A stretch of DNA of 64,000 bases from an uncultured Lachnospiraceae bacterium (GTDB taxonomy: Bacteria; Bacillota; Clostridia; Lachnospirales; Lachnospiraceae): NCBI GenBank assembly GCA_934320845.1, contig CAKRFU010000002.1, positions 1 through 64,000 on the forward strand. The letters run 5' to 3'. Within the stretch, counting starts at the first letter, position 1, and each line of letters opens with the position of its first letter. The translations under genes were made by a program, and so were the position numbers. The notes under the pieces are model-generated. The model worked only from the letters and a program-made list of their open reading frames with translations, had not been told where the DNA came from and did no database searches. Shown here in pieces: positions 1-8,270 of this stretch.

Positions 1-714
1 GTTGCACAAATTCCATGGGGTCACAATATTGTTCTTCTGGATAAAGTCGATGATATGGATGAACGCAAATGGTATATCAAAAAGTCAGCGGAAAACGGTT
101 GGTCACGAAATGTTCTTGTTCATCAGATAGAAAGTAACTTGTATCAGCGGCAGGTTCTGGCAGATAAGGTCACAAATTTTGAGCACCGATTACCGTCTCC
201 GCAAAGCGAATTAGCAGTGCAGACTATGAAAGACCCATACGTCTTTGATTTTATTCATTTCAGAGAAGATATGCTGGAACGGGATATTGAGCAGGCGCTG
301 GTTCGGGATGTCACAAAGCTTCTTCTGGAGCTTGGAACAGGATTTGCATTTCTGGGAAATCAGTATCACCTGAATGTAGGCGGGGATGATTTTTACATTG
401 ATTTGCTATTTTATAACTTGAATCTTCGCTGTTATGTGGTTATTGAATTGAAAACTGGCGACTTCAAGCCGGAATATGCCGGTCAGCTAAATTTTTATCT
501 GTCAGCCGTGGATGGCATTTTGAAGAAAGAGCAGGATAATCCGTCCATGGGTTTGCTTCTGTGCAAAAACAAGAATAATGTGGTTGCAGAATATTCGCTC
601 AAAGATATTTCAAAGCCGATTGGTGTAAGCGAATACAAAATAACCAGCAGTCTGCCGGATGATCTGGAAAAACAACTGCCATCCGTTGAAGATATTCAGA
701 AACGGATTAAATAA
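1..714 (+). CDS. YhcG/DUF1016-family PD-(D/E)XK nuclease, C-terminal part
   Basis: The reading frame is open from the first base, so the start lies outside the window; 237 codons are visible. The motif PWGHNIVLLDK followed by a C-terminal nuclease domain is typical of the YhcG (DUF1016) family. The PD-(D/E)XK core is visible as IDLLFYN and then VIELKTGDF (E-x-K) about 35 residues before YAGQLNFYLSAVD. YhcG proteins are often encoded inside type I restriction operons and are thought to act on DNA, but their exact role is unsettled. The broken hsdR downstream fits such an operon. The visible part is intact. Confidence 0.88.
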   Translation, partial: VAQIPWGHNIVLLDKVDDMDERKWYIKKSAENGWSRNVLVHQIESNLYQRQVLADKVTNFEHRLPSPQSELAVQTMKDPYVFDFIHFREDMLERDIEQALVRDVTKLLLELGTGFAFLGNQYHLNVGGDDFYIDLLFYNLNLRCYVVIELKTGDFKPEYAGQLNFYLSAVDGILKKEQDNPSMGLLLCKNKNNVVAEYSLKDISKPIGVSEYKITSSLPDDLEKQLPSVEDIQKRIK

Positions 715-860
715 ATCTGGTTTTAAAATTGGAAATAAGGATGCCAGAGTCTCGTTGACTTTATATCAGAGTAATATATTTTTTTAAGATATAACTTCCG
801 ATAAGTTCGGATTATGAGAAGCTTTCATGTAAGACGATGATATGGAAGGAGGATGCACAA

Positions 861-1897
861 ATGAGCACTGTTCTACCTAAAAGTGAAATGTCAGAAGAAG
901 ATGTGAAATTACAGTATATTACCCCTGCAATCACCTCTAAATGGGACAGAGGTAGGATTACTATGGAAACACAGGTTACAGATGGTAAAATCAACCTGAA
1001 AGGAAATTTTGTATTCCGTGAAAAGCCGAAGCGAGCAGATTATATTTGAACGCAAACAATCCCATTGCCATTATTGAAGCGAAGGATAATAAGCACAGTA
1101 TTTCTCATGGTTTGCAGCAGGCTATGACTTATGCTAAGATGCTTGATCTTCCGTTTGCATATAGCTCAAATGGAGATGGATTTGCAGAGCATGATTTTCT
1201 TACGGGCAAAGAACGTCAGTTGAAAATGGATGAATTTCCGACAGAAGTGGAACTGGTTTCCCACTTTAAAGAGGAATCCGGAATGACACCAACACAAGAG
1301 GTAGTAATTGAACAACCTTATTACAGCAGTCAAAATACATATCCACCTCGTTACTATCAGCGAATTGCCATTAACAGAACCGTAGATGCCATTGCAAGAG
1401 GGCAGAATCGTCTGCTGCTTGTTATGGCTACCGGTACAGGAAAAACATATACAGCTTTTCAGATCGTTTATCGTATGCTGCAAAGTGGATTAAAACGGAA
1501 GATTTTGTATCTTGCTGACCGTAATATTCTTGTGGATCAGTCTATTCAGCAGGATTTTGCCCCGTTGGAAAAAGTGATTCACAAGATCAACGTGTCCAAA
1601 GATGATAAAAGTACTATTACTTCCCACGAGGTGTATTTTTCGCTGTATCAGCAGTTGGTTGGTGACGATGATAAAGAACATTTTAGTGAGCTTTTTACAC
1701 CGGATTTCTTTGACCTCATCATTGTGGATGAATGTCATCGTGGTTCAGCGAAAGAGGAAAGCCGTTGGCGCAGGATTTTGGAATATTTCAGTTCTTCTAC
1801 CCAGATCGGCACGACTGCCACACCTAAAGAGACCAAGTATATTTCTAATCTCAGTTATTTTGGTGAACCTGTATATATGTATAGCCTATTTAAAAGT
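861..1897 (+). pseudogene. hsdR: Type I restriction enzyme R subunit (hsdR), broken and truncated
   Basis: The start at 861 has a good AAGGAGG site. The first piece (to 1049) reads KSEMSEEDVK and ends RADYI-stop. The next piece, from about 1049 in another frame, resumes with NANNPIAIIEAKDNKHS, the normal HsdR continuation, so a few bases were lost and the frame shifted. The second piece keeps Walker A (ATGTGKT), the DECH box and a TATP motif. It then stops after YFGEPVYMYSL, where family members run on for several hundred residues. From about 1897 the sequence is unrelated (methyltransferase unit). Two independent lesions make restriction activity very unlikely. Confidence 0.9.
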
Positions 1898-1931
1898 AGC
1901 TAATGAGTTTACTGAAGAGAAAAGAGTGACA

Positions 1932-2576
1932 ATGAGAAATTTTCATGAGGTTTCAAGAAACTTTTGGAACTACCTTATAGAAAATTTACATATTGGCGAT
2001 TCTGTGCTAGAACTTGGTTCTGGAAATGGATGGTTACGCGATAATTTTGAGTGGCCAGCAATTAATTACCACTGCGTCGATATTACTTCAAGTATGAAAT
2101 CTGTTTCAAATAGGGTAAATGGGATTGTCGTTAGTGCGAGATGCATACCAATAGAGGGAAAAAGTATTGATTATGTAGTTGCATCTTTGGCTGACCCATA
2201 TTTCTATCCAGAGGTGTTGTGTGAAGTAAATAGAATATTAAAGGATGAAGCGTTGTTTGTGGCTATATTACCAGATAAAGAGTGGGCAGACAATTTACGA
2301 GGCATTGGTAATCATAAAACTACATTTTTGCTAGATCAGGGTAATTCGGCAAGTGTTTTTTCTTTCACATTTAGTGACGAAGAAATAGCAATGCTTGCAG
2401 AAGAATGTGATTTTTCTGTCAAACGAATAACGCATTTATCTGGTGTGGAACTAGGTGATAATGAAATATCGCCAGCAATAATCAAGGCGGCAGAAAAAGC
2501 TAATAAGATGATTAAGGATTTGAGTATTATAACAGTGATAATTTTAAAAAAGAGGAGGTGCAATTATGAAAATTAG
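1932..2576 (+). CDS. Class I SAM-dependent methyltransferase (Methyltransf_11 type)
   Basis: The protein has about 214 residues. SVLELGSGNGWL is the glycine-rich SAM-binding motif I, VDITSS fits the acidic motif II position, and SIDYVVASLADPYF fits motif IV/V of Rossmann-fold methyltransferases. No DPPY or PC motif is present, so this is probably not a DNA base methylase; the substrate cannot be read. The frame is open farther upstream through the hsdR remnant, but the ATG at 1932 is the first that makes family sense. A longer original N-terminus may have been lost at the junction near 1897. Its last 11 bases overlap the following ATPase gene, implying translational coupling. Confidence 0.75.
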   Translation: MRNFHEVSRNFWNYLIENLHIGDSVLELGSGNGWLRDNFEWPAINYHCVDITSSMKSVSNRVNGIVVSARCIPIEGKSIDYVVASLADPYFYPEVLCEVNRILKDEALFVAILPDKEWADNLRGIGNHKTTFLLDQGNSASVFSFTFSDEEIAMLAEECDFSVKRITHLSGVELGDNEISPAIIKAAEKANKMIKDLSIITVIILKKRRCNYEN

Positions 2577-4176
2577 AATCCCCAATATAAATGATAAAGA
2601 AAGTTTAATTGAAGGTAAGCAGTCAATAGTTTTATTAGGAGCTAATGGAGCAGGAAAAACTAGAATGAGTGTGTGGATTGATGAAAATAACCCAGAATTA
2701 AATGTACATAGAATTTCAGCACAAAAATCGCTTGATATGCCAGAATATGTAAGCCCAACTGAACTAAAAAAGGCGGAAGATCGTTTTTTATATGGAACTA
2801 CTGATGATAATAGAAGATGGCTTGAAAAGAATGGAAAAAGACATAGTCGATGGGGAAATAATCCTGAAACTCATATGTTAAATGATTATCAGCCTCTTAT
2901 GGAATTTTTGATGACAGAAAATTTTGAAAAAAGTATTGAATACCGAGAAAAACATAAGGAAGGTAATCAAGAATTTGATAATGAGACGAAATTGGAAAAG
3001 ATAAAGAAAATATGGGAAAAGGTGATAACACACAGAAGGTTACAAATTTCTGCTGGAAAGATTGAGGTTGAAAGTGTAGATGGTAATTCGGATAAATATA
3101 ATGGTAATGCTATGAGTGATGGAGAAAGAGCGATTTTTCATTATATTGGTGAAGTTGTTTCGGCAAAAGACAACTCCTTAATTATTATAGATGAGCCTGA
3201 GAATCATTTGCATAATTCAATATTAGAAAAACTTTGGAATGAAATAGAGGCTGAAAGACAGGATTGTGTATATTTATACATTACACACAATTTGGATTTT
3301 GCAAGAAGCAGAAATAATGCCCAAATTATATGGGTTAAAAATATGTTGGATAAACAGAAATGGGATTTTGAATTACTAAATTCAGATGAATTCTCAGATG
3401 ATTTGTTACTTGAAATATTGGGAAATAGGCAAGGAGTATTGTTTATCGAAGGAACACCAGATAAAAGTATTGATAGAAAATTGTATTCTAAGTTGTTTCC
3501 GAAGTATAGTATTATGCCATTAGAAGGTTGTGCATCTGTTATTCAGGCAACAAAGTCGTATAATAAACTACCAATGCTACATTACAAGACAATAAAAGGG
3601 ATTGTTGATAGGGATAGAAGAACTGAAGATGAGATAAATTCGTTATTGCAAGATAAAATATATGTACCTTCTGTTGCGGAGATTGAAAATTTATTTTTGA
3701 TTCCACAAGTTATTGAACTGGTTGCTAGAAAGCAAAGTATTGAGAATGTAGATGTTTTGTTAGAACAAACGAAAGAAAAAACAATAGAATTTTTGAAGTT
3801 ACATTTAGAAGAACAAGCATTGTTGTTTACAAAGAAAAGGTGCCAAAATACAATTAATAATGTTTGTAACCAATCAACACAAACAATTGATGAGTATAAA
3901 ACATCTTTAGATGAAATAGTAGATAAGATAAAACCGCAAGAAGAGTACAGTAAGGCATGTAAGGAATTACAGAAAATTGTAGATGATAAAGATTATATTG
4001 CGGCGCTTAGAGTGATAAATAATAAAGGTCTTTTGCCTTTTACAAATGTGTCAAATGCGTTTGGATGGAAAAAGCAACATTATATTGATTATGTAATTAG
4101 GTTGCTTGGAACCCAAGATAATACTTCGGAGGAGTTGTGTAATATATTTAGAAATTATGTTTCAGTGGGAGACTAA
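2566..4176 (+). CDS. AAA/ABC-type ATPase fused to a DUF4435 (TOPRIM-like) domain
   Basis: The protein has 536 residues. The N-terminal ATPase shows Walker A GANGAGKT (25-32), an ABC-like signature SDGE (184-187), Walker B IIIDEPENH (206-214) and a switch histidine in ITHNLDF. From about residue 290 it has the DUF4435 pattern: FIEG with E295, the acidic pair VDRDR (348-350) and EIENLFL. ATPase plus DUF4435 is the domain pair of the PARIS anti-phage system (AriA/AriB), known also in fused form. Assignment to PARIS is inference, because a coupled methyltransferase is not part of described PARIS loci. AGGAGG precedes the start inside the upstream gene. It ends 6 bases before a duplicated leader. 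Confidence 0.82.
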   Translation: MKIRIPNINDKESLIEGKQSIVLLGANGAGKTRMSVWIDENNPELNVHRISAQKSLDMPEYVSPTELKKAEDRFLYGTTDDNRRWLEKNGKRHSRWGNNPETHMLNDYQPLMEFLMTENFEKSIEYREKHKEGNQEFDNETKLEKIKKIWEKVITHRRLQISAGKIEVESVDGNSDKYNGNAMSDGERAIFHYIGEVVSAKDNSLIIIDEPENHLHNSILEKLWNEIEAERQDCVYLYITHNLDFARSRNNAQIIWVKNMLDKQKWDFELLNSDEFSDDLLLEILGNRQGVLFIEGTPDKSIDRKLYSKLFPKYSIMPLEGCASVIQATKSYNKLPMLHYKTIKGIVDRDRRTEDEINSLLQDKIYVPSVAEIENLFLIPQVIELVARKQSIENVDVLLEQTKEKTIEFLKLHLEEQALLFTKKRCQNTINNVCNQSTQTIDEYKTSLDEIVDKIKPQEEYSKACKELQKIVDDKDYIAALRVINNKGLLPFTNVSNAFGWKKQHYIDYVIRLLGTQDNTSEELCNIFRNYVSVGD

Positions 4177-4181
4177 AAATG

Positions 4182-4385
4182 CCTTAGTAGTAAGAATTTC
4201 CCTTTTGCTACCAATTTTACTACTAACAGGTGGTAACAACTTGCAGGGTTCTGCTCCAATTTGCTACAATCTGTAATTTCAGAGCATATCACAATAACCC
4301 CAGAAACCCTTGCAAAACAGGGCATTCCGGGGAAAATTAAGGAGAAACAAAAACATGATAAAAGTACTATTTGTATGCCACGGCA
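4182..4385 (+). repeat. Left copy of duplicated phosphatase-leader repeat
   Basis: About 200 bases align almost without gaps to 27066-27267, roughly 85% identical by eye. They include the intergenic leader and the first ten codons of a low-molecular-weight phosphatase gene. It begins 6 bases after the stop of the ATPase-DUF4435 gene, as the right copy begins 4 bases after a nuclease-like gene. Two interleaved inverted repeats are present: TTAGTAGTAA (4184-4193) with TTACTACTAA (4217-4226), and TTGCTACC (4205-4212) with GGTGGTAA (4229-4236). A compressed third copy of the first words lies at 4530-4553. Confidence 0.85.
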
Positions 4386-4399
4386 CTCCAGTTTTATGA
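4355..4399 (+). pseudogene. Remnant of low-molecular-weight tyrosine phosphatase, first 10 codons
   Basis: ATG at 4355 opens MIKVLFVCHG, the start of the phosphatase P-loop (C-H-G-N-x-C-R-S), then changes to unrelated codons and stops at 4399. The intact relative starts MIKILFICHGNICRS at 27238. The match ends inside the catalytic loop, so nothing functional remains. Confidence 0.8.
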
Positions 4400-4776
4400 T
4401 AATGCATACCTTCGCAGAATGGGGCAACACAGGGCAGAATAATGCAGAAAGCCTTGGAATTACTACGGTTTCGACTACTAAGGCTCATGGCTGGAAGTGG
4501 GATAAAGGCAAAGGTGTTGGGAGGATTCTTTAGTAGTAAGGGACTACTTACAGGCAATGTAGTAGAACTTGTGCCGATGAAAATGTGGAAAAAACATAAA
4601 AACTATTGCATGTTTATTGAGGGGTGGATATACTAAATGCAACAGAGTTGCCCGGTATTTTTTTGACATTGGGGACCAAGCTGAGACTTGTGCTCAGCTT
4701 TTTTACGTTAAGGAGCATCCCTAGAGTGGTAAAGGCGGCTAAGGAACAATAAGAAAATGGATGGAGGCATATAGAA
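4400..4776 (+). other. Gene-poor stretch with a terminator-like hairpin
   Basis: No recognisable gene. Short open frames here (for example 4442-4636) match no family I know and lack a convincing start. GTAGTAA-type words recur at 4530-4571. A hairpin AAGCTGAG (4678-4685) with CTCAGCTT (4693-4700), followed by a T run to 4704, reads as an intrinsic terminator on the + strand. Confidence 0.55.
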
Positions 4777-5660
4777 ATGGGAAAGGAGAAAACAATATAT
4801 GGTCAGTGTGCCTTATGTAGGCAGAATAAGGAACTTCAACTTAGCCATATAGTTCCTCATTTTGTAGGACGAAAAATGATAAAGACAGCACCTGGTAATA
4901 TTCGAGTAACAAATGAACCCAATAAAGTAGCACAGGATATAGAAAAACATTATATGTTGTGCCATGACTGCGAGGAACTATTCAGTGCAAAGGAGCGTTG
5001 GTTTGCAAGCAATATTTTTAATCCGTGGCAAGATCATAAGCAACAAGAATTCAGTTATGATGAGAATTTAACCTATTTTATAGTTTCGTTAAGTTGGAGA
5101 AGTTTATATTTAGATTTGGAAGAGTACTCTTGTGATTCAACTTTTGATAGGAAATACTACTGACAATGCTGAGGGCGGAGAGCATAATGAGAGATTACCT
5201 TTTGGGTAAGAGACAGGACGTTTCAGATATTCAGAATCATATGTTTTTCTTTGATAGAATTGAAAGTGCAAGTAATTATGATTTAGAAAAAAATCCAAGT
5301 GTGGCTATGCATAGGAGCATTACTTCGTATTCGGCGTATAATGGGAAAACTTCATTCACAATATCTAATCTACTGGGGATTATGATTGTAACGTTTTATT
5401 CAATAGCAGAACAGGAAGAATGGAAAAATACGCAGGTTTTGAATGGTGGCGGAACAATTGCTGCTAAAAATCAAGAAATTAAAAGTGTGGTAGGGCAAGA
5501 GATACAACATTGGATGAATGAAGCAGAAAAAGCAAAGAATAATCTTTCGGAGAATCAGAAGAATAAAATACTTGAAAAAATGAAAAAACTCGGTGATGGG
5601 ATAAAAGATTATGCGATATTTCAAGACTTCATTGATGACGAAATTTTGAGAAAAAAATGA
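4777..5660 (+). pseudogene. HNH-endonuclease-like protein, split by a frameshift
   Basis: The first piece (4777-5163, 128 residues) has a zinc-binding CALCR pair, the HNH-like SHIVPHF segment and a second pair in CHDCEELF. The second piece (5166-5660, 164 residues, another frame) begins where the first stops and contains no other domain start. Together they have the length of one protein of about 295 residues, so a one- or two-base indel near 5160 is the simplest reading. Separate expression of the second piece from ATG 5166 is possible but it has no good ribosome binding site. The placement among restriction genes suggests a former defence nuclease. Confidence 0.65.
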
Positions 5661-5698
5661 TCAAAAAATAGTTTGAAATAAAGGAATTTATATTTAGG

Positions 5699-5733
5699 TT
5701 GAAAACAGACTAAAAACAGACTATAATTAGACT
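5699..5733 (+). promoter_or_regulatory. Promoter with three AGACT repeats phased at 11 bp
   Basis: TTGAAA (5699-5704) and TATAAT (5722-5727) are separated by 17 bases. AGACT occurs at 5707, 5718 and 5729, exactly one helical turn apart, covering spacer, -10 and probable start site. This looks like an operator for cooperative binding. It drives the AbrB-like gene and probably the methyltransferase. Confidence 0.75.
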
Positions 5734-5750
5734 GAAAAGGAGGTGCCAAT

Positions 5751-5930
5751 ATGGCAGATTCATGTATTTATCTTGATACATATGTTGTTCAACAGGATAT
5801 GAGAATACGCTTACCTAAAGCAGTATTGTCAAATCTTAATGTGAAAAAAGGAGAAACAAAATTTGATATATATTTGGATTCAGAAAATCAGTCATTGGTT
5901 TTTAGGATTCATGATGAAAATGGTGTGTAG
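5751..5930 (+). CDS. AbrB/MazE-like small DNA-binding protein
   Basis: The protein has 59 residues and starts after AAGGAGGTG. The stretch MRIRLPKAVLSNLNVKKGE, followed by a short beta pair (FDIYLDSE, LVFRI), matches the swapped-hairpin SpoVT/AbrB fold, in which arginine/proline-lysine precedes the loop 'LxxLxVKKGD'. These proteins act as dimeric regulators or as antitoxins. No toxin partner follows; the next recognisable gene is a DNA methyltransferase 144 bases downstream, so it may autoregulate and set methylase expression. The family call rests on motif resemblance only. Confidence 0.65.
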   Translation: MADSCIYLDTYVVQQDMRIRLPKAVLSNLNVKKGETKFDIYLDSENQSLVFRIHDENGV

Positions 5931-6074
5931 TGAGGGGCTACTGTAATGGGAGTATTGCTCTTTATATAGGTGCTAGCTGTATGGAGGTTGGAGTCGAGAA
6001 TGTAGGTGTTAAAGCCATTGTTGCAGCGGCTATAAAAAAATCGTTAATTGAAAATATAGAGAAAAGGAAAAAAC

Positions 6075-6974
6075 ATGGATTTAAAAAATAAAATTTATTT
6101 GGGAAATTGCATAGAAATTATGAAAAAAATACCAGATCAAAGTATTGCAGGTTGTATAACGGATCCGCCATATAATTATGAATTTATTGGAAGAAATTGG
6201 AATAAAGAAGAAATTGATAGAAGAAAAGATAGAGTTAAAGATTCATCCTCCACATTGGTAAAAAATATTCCATATGGAAGTGGGTTAGCAGGTGGAGTGA
6301 GAAATGCAGCTTGGTACAAAAAAAATAGAGATAATATCTTGGAGTACGAAAACTGGTGTGAGGAATGGGGAACGGAACTATTCAGAATTGTAAAGCCAGG
6401 TGCATTAGTTTTAATTTTTAACAGTACGAGAACAATCGCTCAAGTTCAAGTATCAATGGAAAATGTGGGTTTTTATGCAAGGGATATAATTGTGTGGAGG
6501 CGGCAAAGTGGAATACCAAAGGGATTAAATGTATCAAAAAAATTAGAAAAAATGGGATATAATGATTATAAAAAATGGGAAGGCTGGCATAGTTGCTTGA
6601 GGAATGAATGGGAAGCGATAAGTGTTGTGCAAAAGCCACTTGTTAATAATTATATAAATACCCTTAAAGAGTATAATGTGGGATTGTTTAACGCAAAATC
6701 AGAAGAAGGATTTCAATCTAATATCATAGAAAATATAAGCAGAGATGATTTACAAGATTATAACATACATTGTACTGTAAAACCTTTAGATTTAATAGAA
6801 AAGCTTATTAAACTTACAATGCCTGTTGATAGCGATAATATTTTGATTGATCCGTTTTTAGGAAGTGGAACAACTGCTGTTGCATGTAAAAAAATAGGAA
6901 TACCTTATTTGGGAATAGAAATATGTCCAGAATATATAGATATTGCCAATAGGAGATTAACAGATTTGCGATAG
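6075..6974 (+). CDS. Beta-class DNA adenine/cytosine-N4 methyltransferase (type II R-M)
   Basis: The protein has 299 residues. Catalytic motif IV TDPPYNYEF lies near residue 31, and SAM-binding motif I DPFLGSGTTAVA lies near the C-terminus. This order (IV before I) defines the beta class; DPPY gives N6-adenine or N4-cytosine methylation. Its partner is the convergent endonuclease gene at 7006-7560, and a shared hairpin terminator separates the two stops. It would protect host sites from that enzyme. All catalytic motifs are intact. The recognition sequence cannot be read from the protein. Confidence 0.9.
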   Translation: MDLKNKIYLGNCIEIMKKIPDQSIAGCITDPPYNYEFIGRNWNKEEIDRRKDRVKDSSSTLVKNIPYGSGLAGGVRNAAWYKKNRDNILEYENWCEEWGTELFRIVKPGALVLIFNSTRTIAQVQVSMENVGFYARDIIVWRRQSGIPKGLNVSKKLEKMGYNDYKKWEGWHSCLRNEWEAISVVQKPLVNNYINTLKEYNVGLFNAKSEEGFQSNIIENISRDDLQDYNIHCTVKPLDLIEKLIKLTMPVDSDNILIDPFLGSGTTAVACKKIGIPYLGIEICPEYIDIANRRLTDLR

Positions 6975-7007
6975 AAAAATATGCCCTCAAAAATGGGGCA
7001 TATTTTT
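6975..7007. terminator. Bidirectional terminator between methylase and endonuclease
   Basis: The stem AAAAATATGCCC (6975-6986) pairs with GGGCATATTTTT (6996-7007) across a 9-base loop. A/T runs on both sides allow it to work for both convergent genes, and it overlaps the last codons of the endonuclease gene. Confidence 0.85.
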
Positions 7008-7560
7008 ATAAATAGTATTTAGAACCAAAAGTGTTTAAAAGTTGTGCAATGTTTACACCTGTTTGTTGGTACAGATAGTTTAAAGAGTTTTTTCCTGTAT
7101 ATATAGTCCAACCACCATTAATACAGGCAGTAATTGCAGCAGGAAGATTGTCGTCTCGAACCATTAGAAACACAGGGCGATATCCTTGTTCACGAAGAAG
7201 ATGACCGTATTGTTTGAATTTTTTTAAAGTTCCAGAATCACCAGAACCAACTCTATATTTGGTATCGATGGCATCATTTCCAATAATTAAATCACAGGGT
7301 TCATCATTACCAAATCTAAGAGCTGGCTGAAAATTTGCACCACAATGAGCTTTTGCAAGTTCAACAACCATTAATTGCCATAGCATGCCTAGCTCTCGTC
7401 CCCAATATTGTCTATTTTGCCGTTTTAATTCGGGAGTGATATTAAATAAATCCATCAAAAAATCGTGGTCATTATTTTCTATTCCATAGGTTTTCGCTGA
7501 AAAAGAATGGTAATATTTTTCAACAATTGGTTGGATAATGGATAAATCATTTTGTGTCAT
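7006..7560 (-). CDS. Type II restriction endonuclease (possibly ApaLI-like)
   Basis: The protein has 184 residues. A PD-(D/E)XK-type centre is visible as CDLIIGNDAIDTKYRVGSG, where an acidic residue is followed by D-T-K. The nearby GSGDSGTLKKF and RPVFLMVRDDNLPAAI resemble ApaLI-type enzymes as I remember them; that subfamily call is tentative. Its start lies 6 bases after the stop of the HTH gene upstream, giving a controller-endonuclease operon. The methylase gene converges on it. Low AT-biased codon use matches the neighbouring defence genes. No lesions are seen. Confidence 0.75.
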   Translation of the reverse strand: MTQNDLSIIQPIVEKYYHSFSAKTYGIENNDHDFLMDLFNITPELKRQNRQYWGRELGMLWQLMVVELAKAHCGANFQPALRFGNDEPCDLIIGNDAIDTKYRVGSGDSGTLKKFKQYGHLLREQGYRPVFLMVRDDNLPAAITACINGGWTIYTGKNSLNYLYQQTGVNIAQLLNTFGSKYYL

Positions 7561-7566
7561 AAGATT

Positions 7567-7803
7567 TTAATCTCCTTTCATCTTAGTATCAATATTCTCA
7601 ATGCTTATAAATAGAGTTGAAATGGGAATGCCTAATCCTTTAGATATTTTTGCAATATTACATAAGGATATATTCCTTTTCCCAGATTCAACGGAAGCAT
7701 AGTATGTACGATCCATATCTATGCTTAATGCAAATTTTTCTTGGCTTAGACCTAATTTATTACGATATTGTTTGATAACTTGACCAAATTGCTGCTGAAG
7801 CAT
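7567..7803 (-). CDS. XRE-family HTH protein, probable R-M controller (C protein)
   Basis: The protein has 78 residues. The start at 7803 is preceded by GGGAGGT; a longer frame to 7899 is open but has no ribosome binding site. Almost the whole protein is a helix-turn-helix domain (LSQEKFALSIDMDRTYYASVESGKRNIS), the size and form of C proteins that delay endonuclease synthesis in type II systems. It is encoded immediately before the endonuclease, as C genes usually are. Whether it also binds the AGACT repeats at 5707-5733 is inference. Confidence 0.85.
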   Translation of the reverse strand: MLQQQFGQVIKQYRNKLGLSQEKFALSIDMDRTYYASVESGKRNISLCNIAKISKGLGIPISTLFISIENIDTKMKGD

Positions 7804-7839
7804 ATGTACACCTCCCTTTTTATATTTTAAAAAAATATT

Positions 7840-7868
7840 ATTATAAGACAACGGATTATAAGTAACAA
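7840..7868 (-). promoter_or_regulatory. Promoter of the controller-endonuclease operon
   Basis: On the minus strand TTGTTA (7868-7863) and TATAAT (7845-7840) are spaced 17 bases. The word ATTATAAG occurs twice on the + strand (7840-7847 and 7855-7862), a possible operator for the HTH protein. The start codon lies 37 bases downstream. Confidence 0.6.
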
Positions 7869-7899
7869 TACGATCCCGGTGAGAAATAACAAGGTACAT

Positions 7900-8270
7900 A
7901 TAATCAAAAGAAAATTGTTATACAAAAAATAAATACAATAGTTGTGATAAATAAAGGCAGGGGGATTCCAAATCTCTACAACTATTCTTCCTGAAGACCG
8001 ATGGCCCCCTTCGTGCGAATTTTCGCAGAATTAAACAGGGAGGATACCCACCAAGGTCGGTCTATGTGAAAATATCCGCTGAATATCATCGCTAAAGCCG
8101 ATTTTGTTTTGCTGGATAGTACCGAAATACGCAGAAAAACGTGTAAAAAACAGCATAAAAATCACAGTTTTTTGCGTACATTTTGGCAGAAATATAATCC
8201 AAATTGTCTTGCAATTCTGTGCCATCAGAGTGATATATGTACTACCGAAAAAGAAAGGCGGGTACATATT
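7900..8270. other. Junction region between R-M genes and the integrative element
   Basis: No gene is supported. A frame open from 8109 merely extends the next gene upstream without a start signal. Short complementary words around 7957-8010 (GGCAGGGGGA and GGCCCCC) could form a weak stem. The left end of the integrative element probably lies here, but no clear attachment repeat was found. Confidence 0.4.

Noticed and set aside
1602..1931. Upstream extension of the methyltransferase frame
   Set aside because: Those codons are an out-of-frame reading of hsdR and have no start signal.
2566..4176. Definite PARIS (AriAB) assignment
   Set aside because: Domain pair fits, but sub-family membership needs a profile search; the call is kept at domain level.
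8109..8270. N-terminal extension of the 221-residue element protein
   Set aside because: No ribosome binding site; the composition is unlike the protein and ATG 8271 has a clear site.
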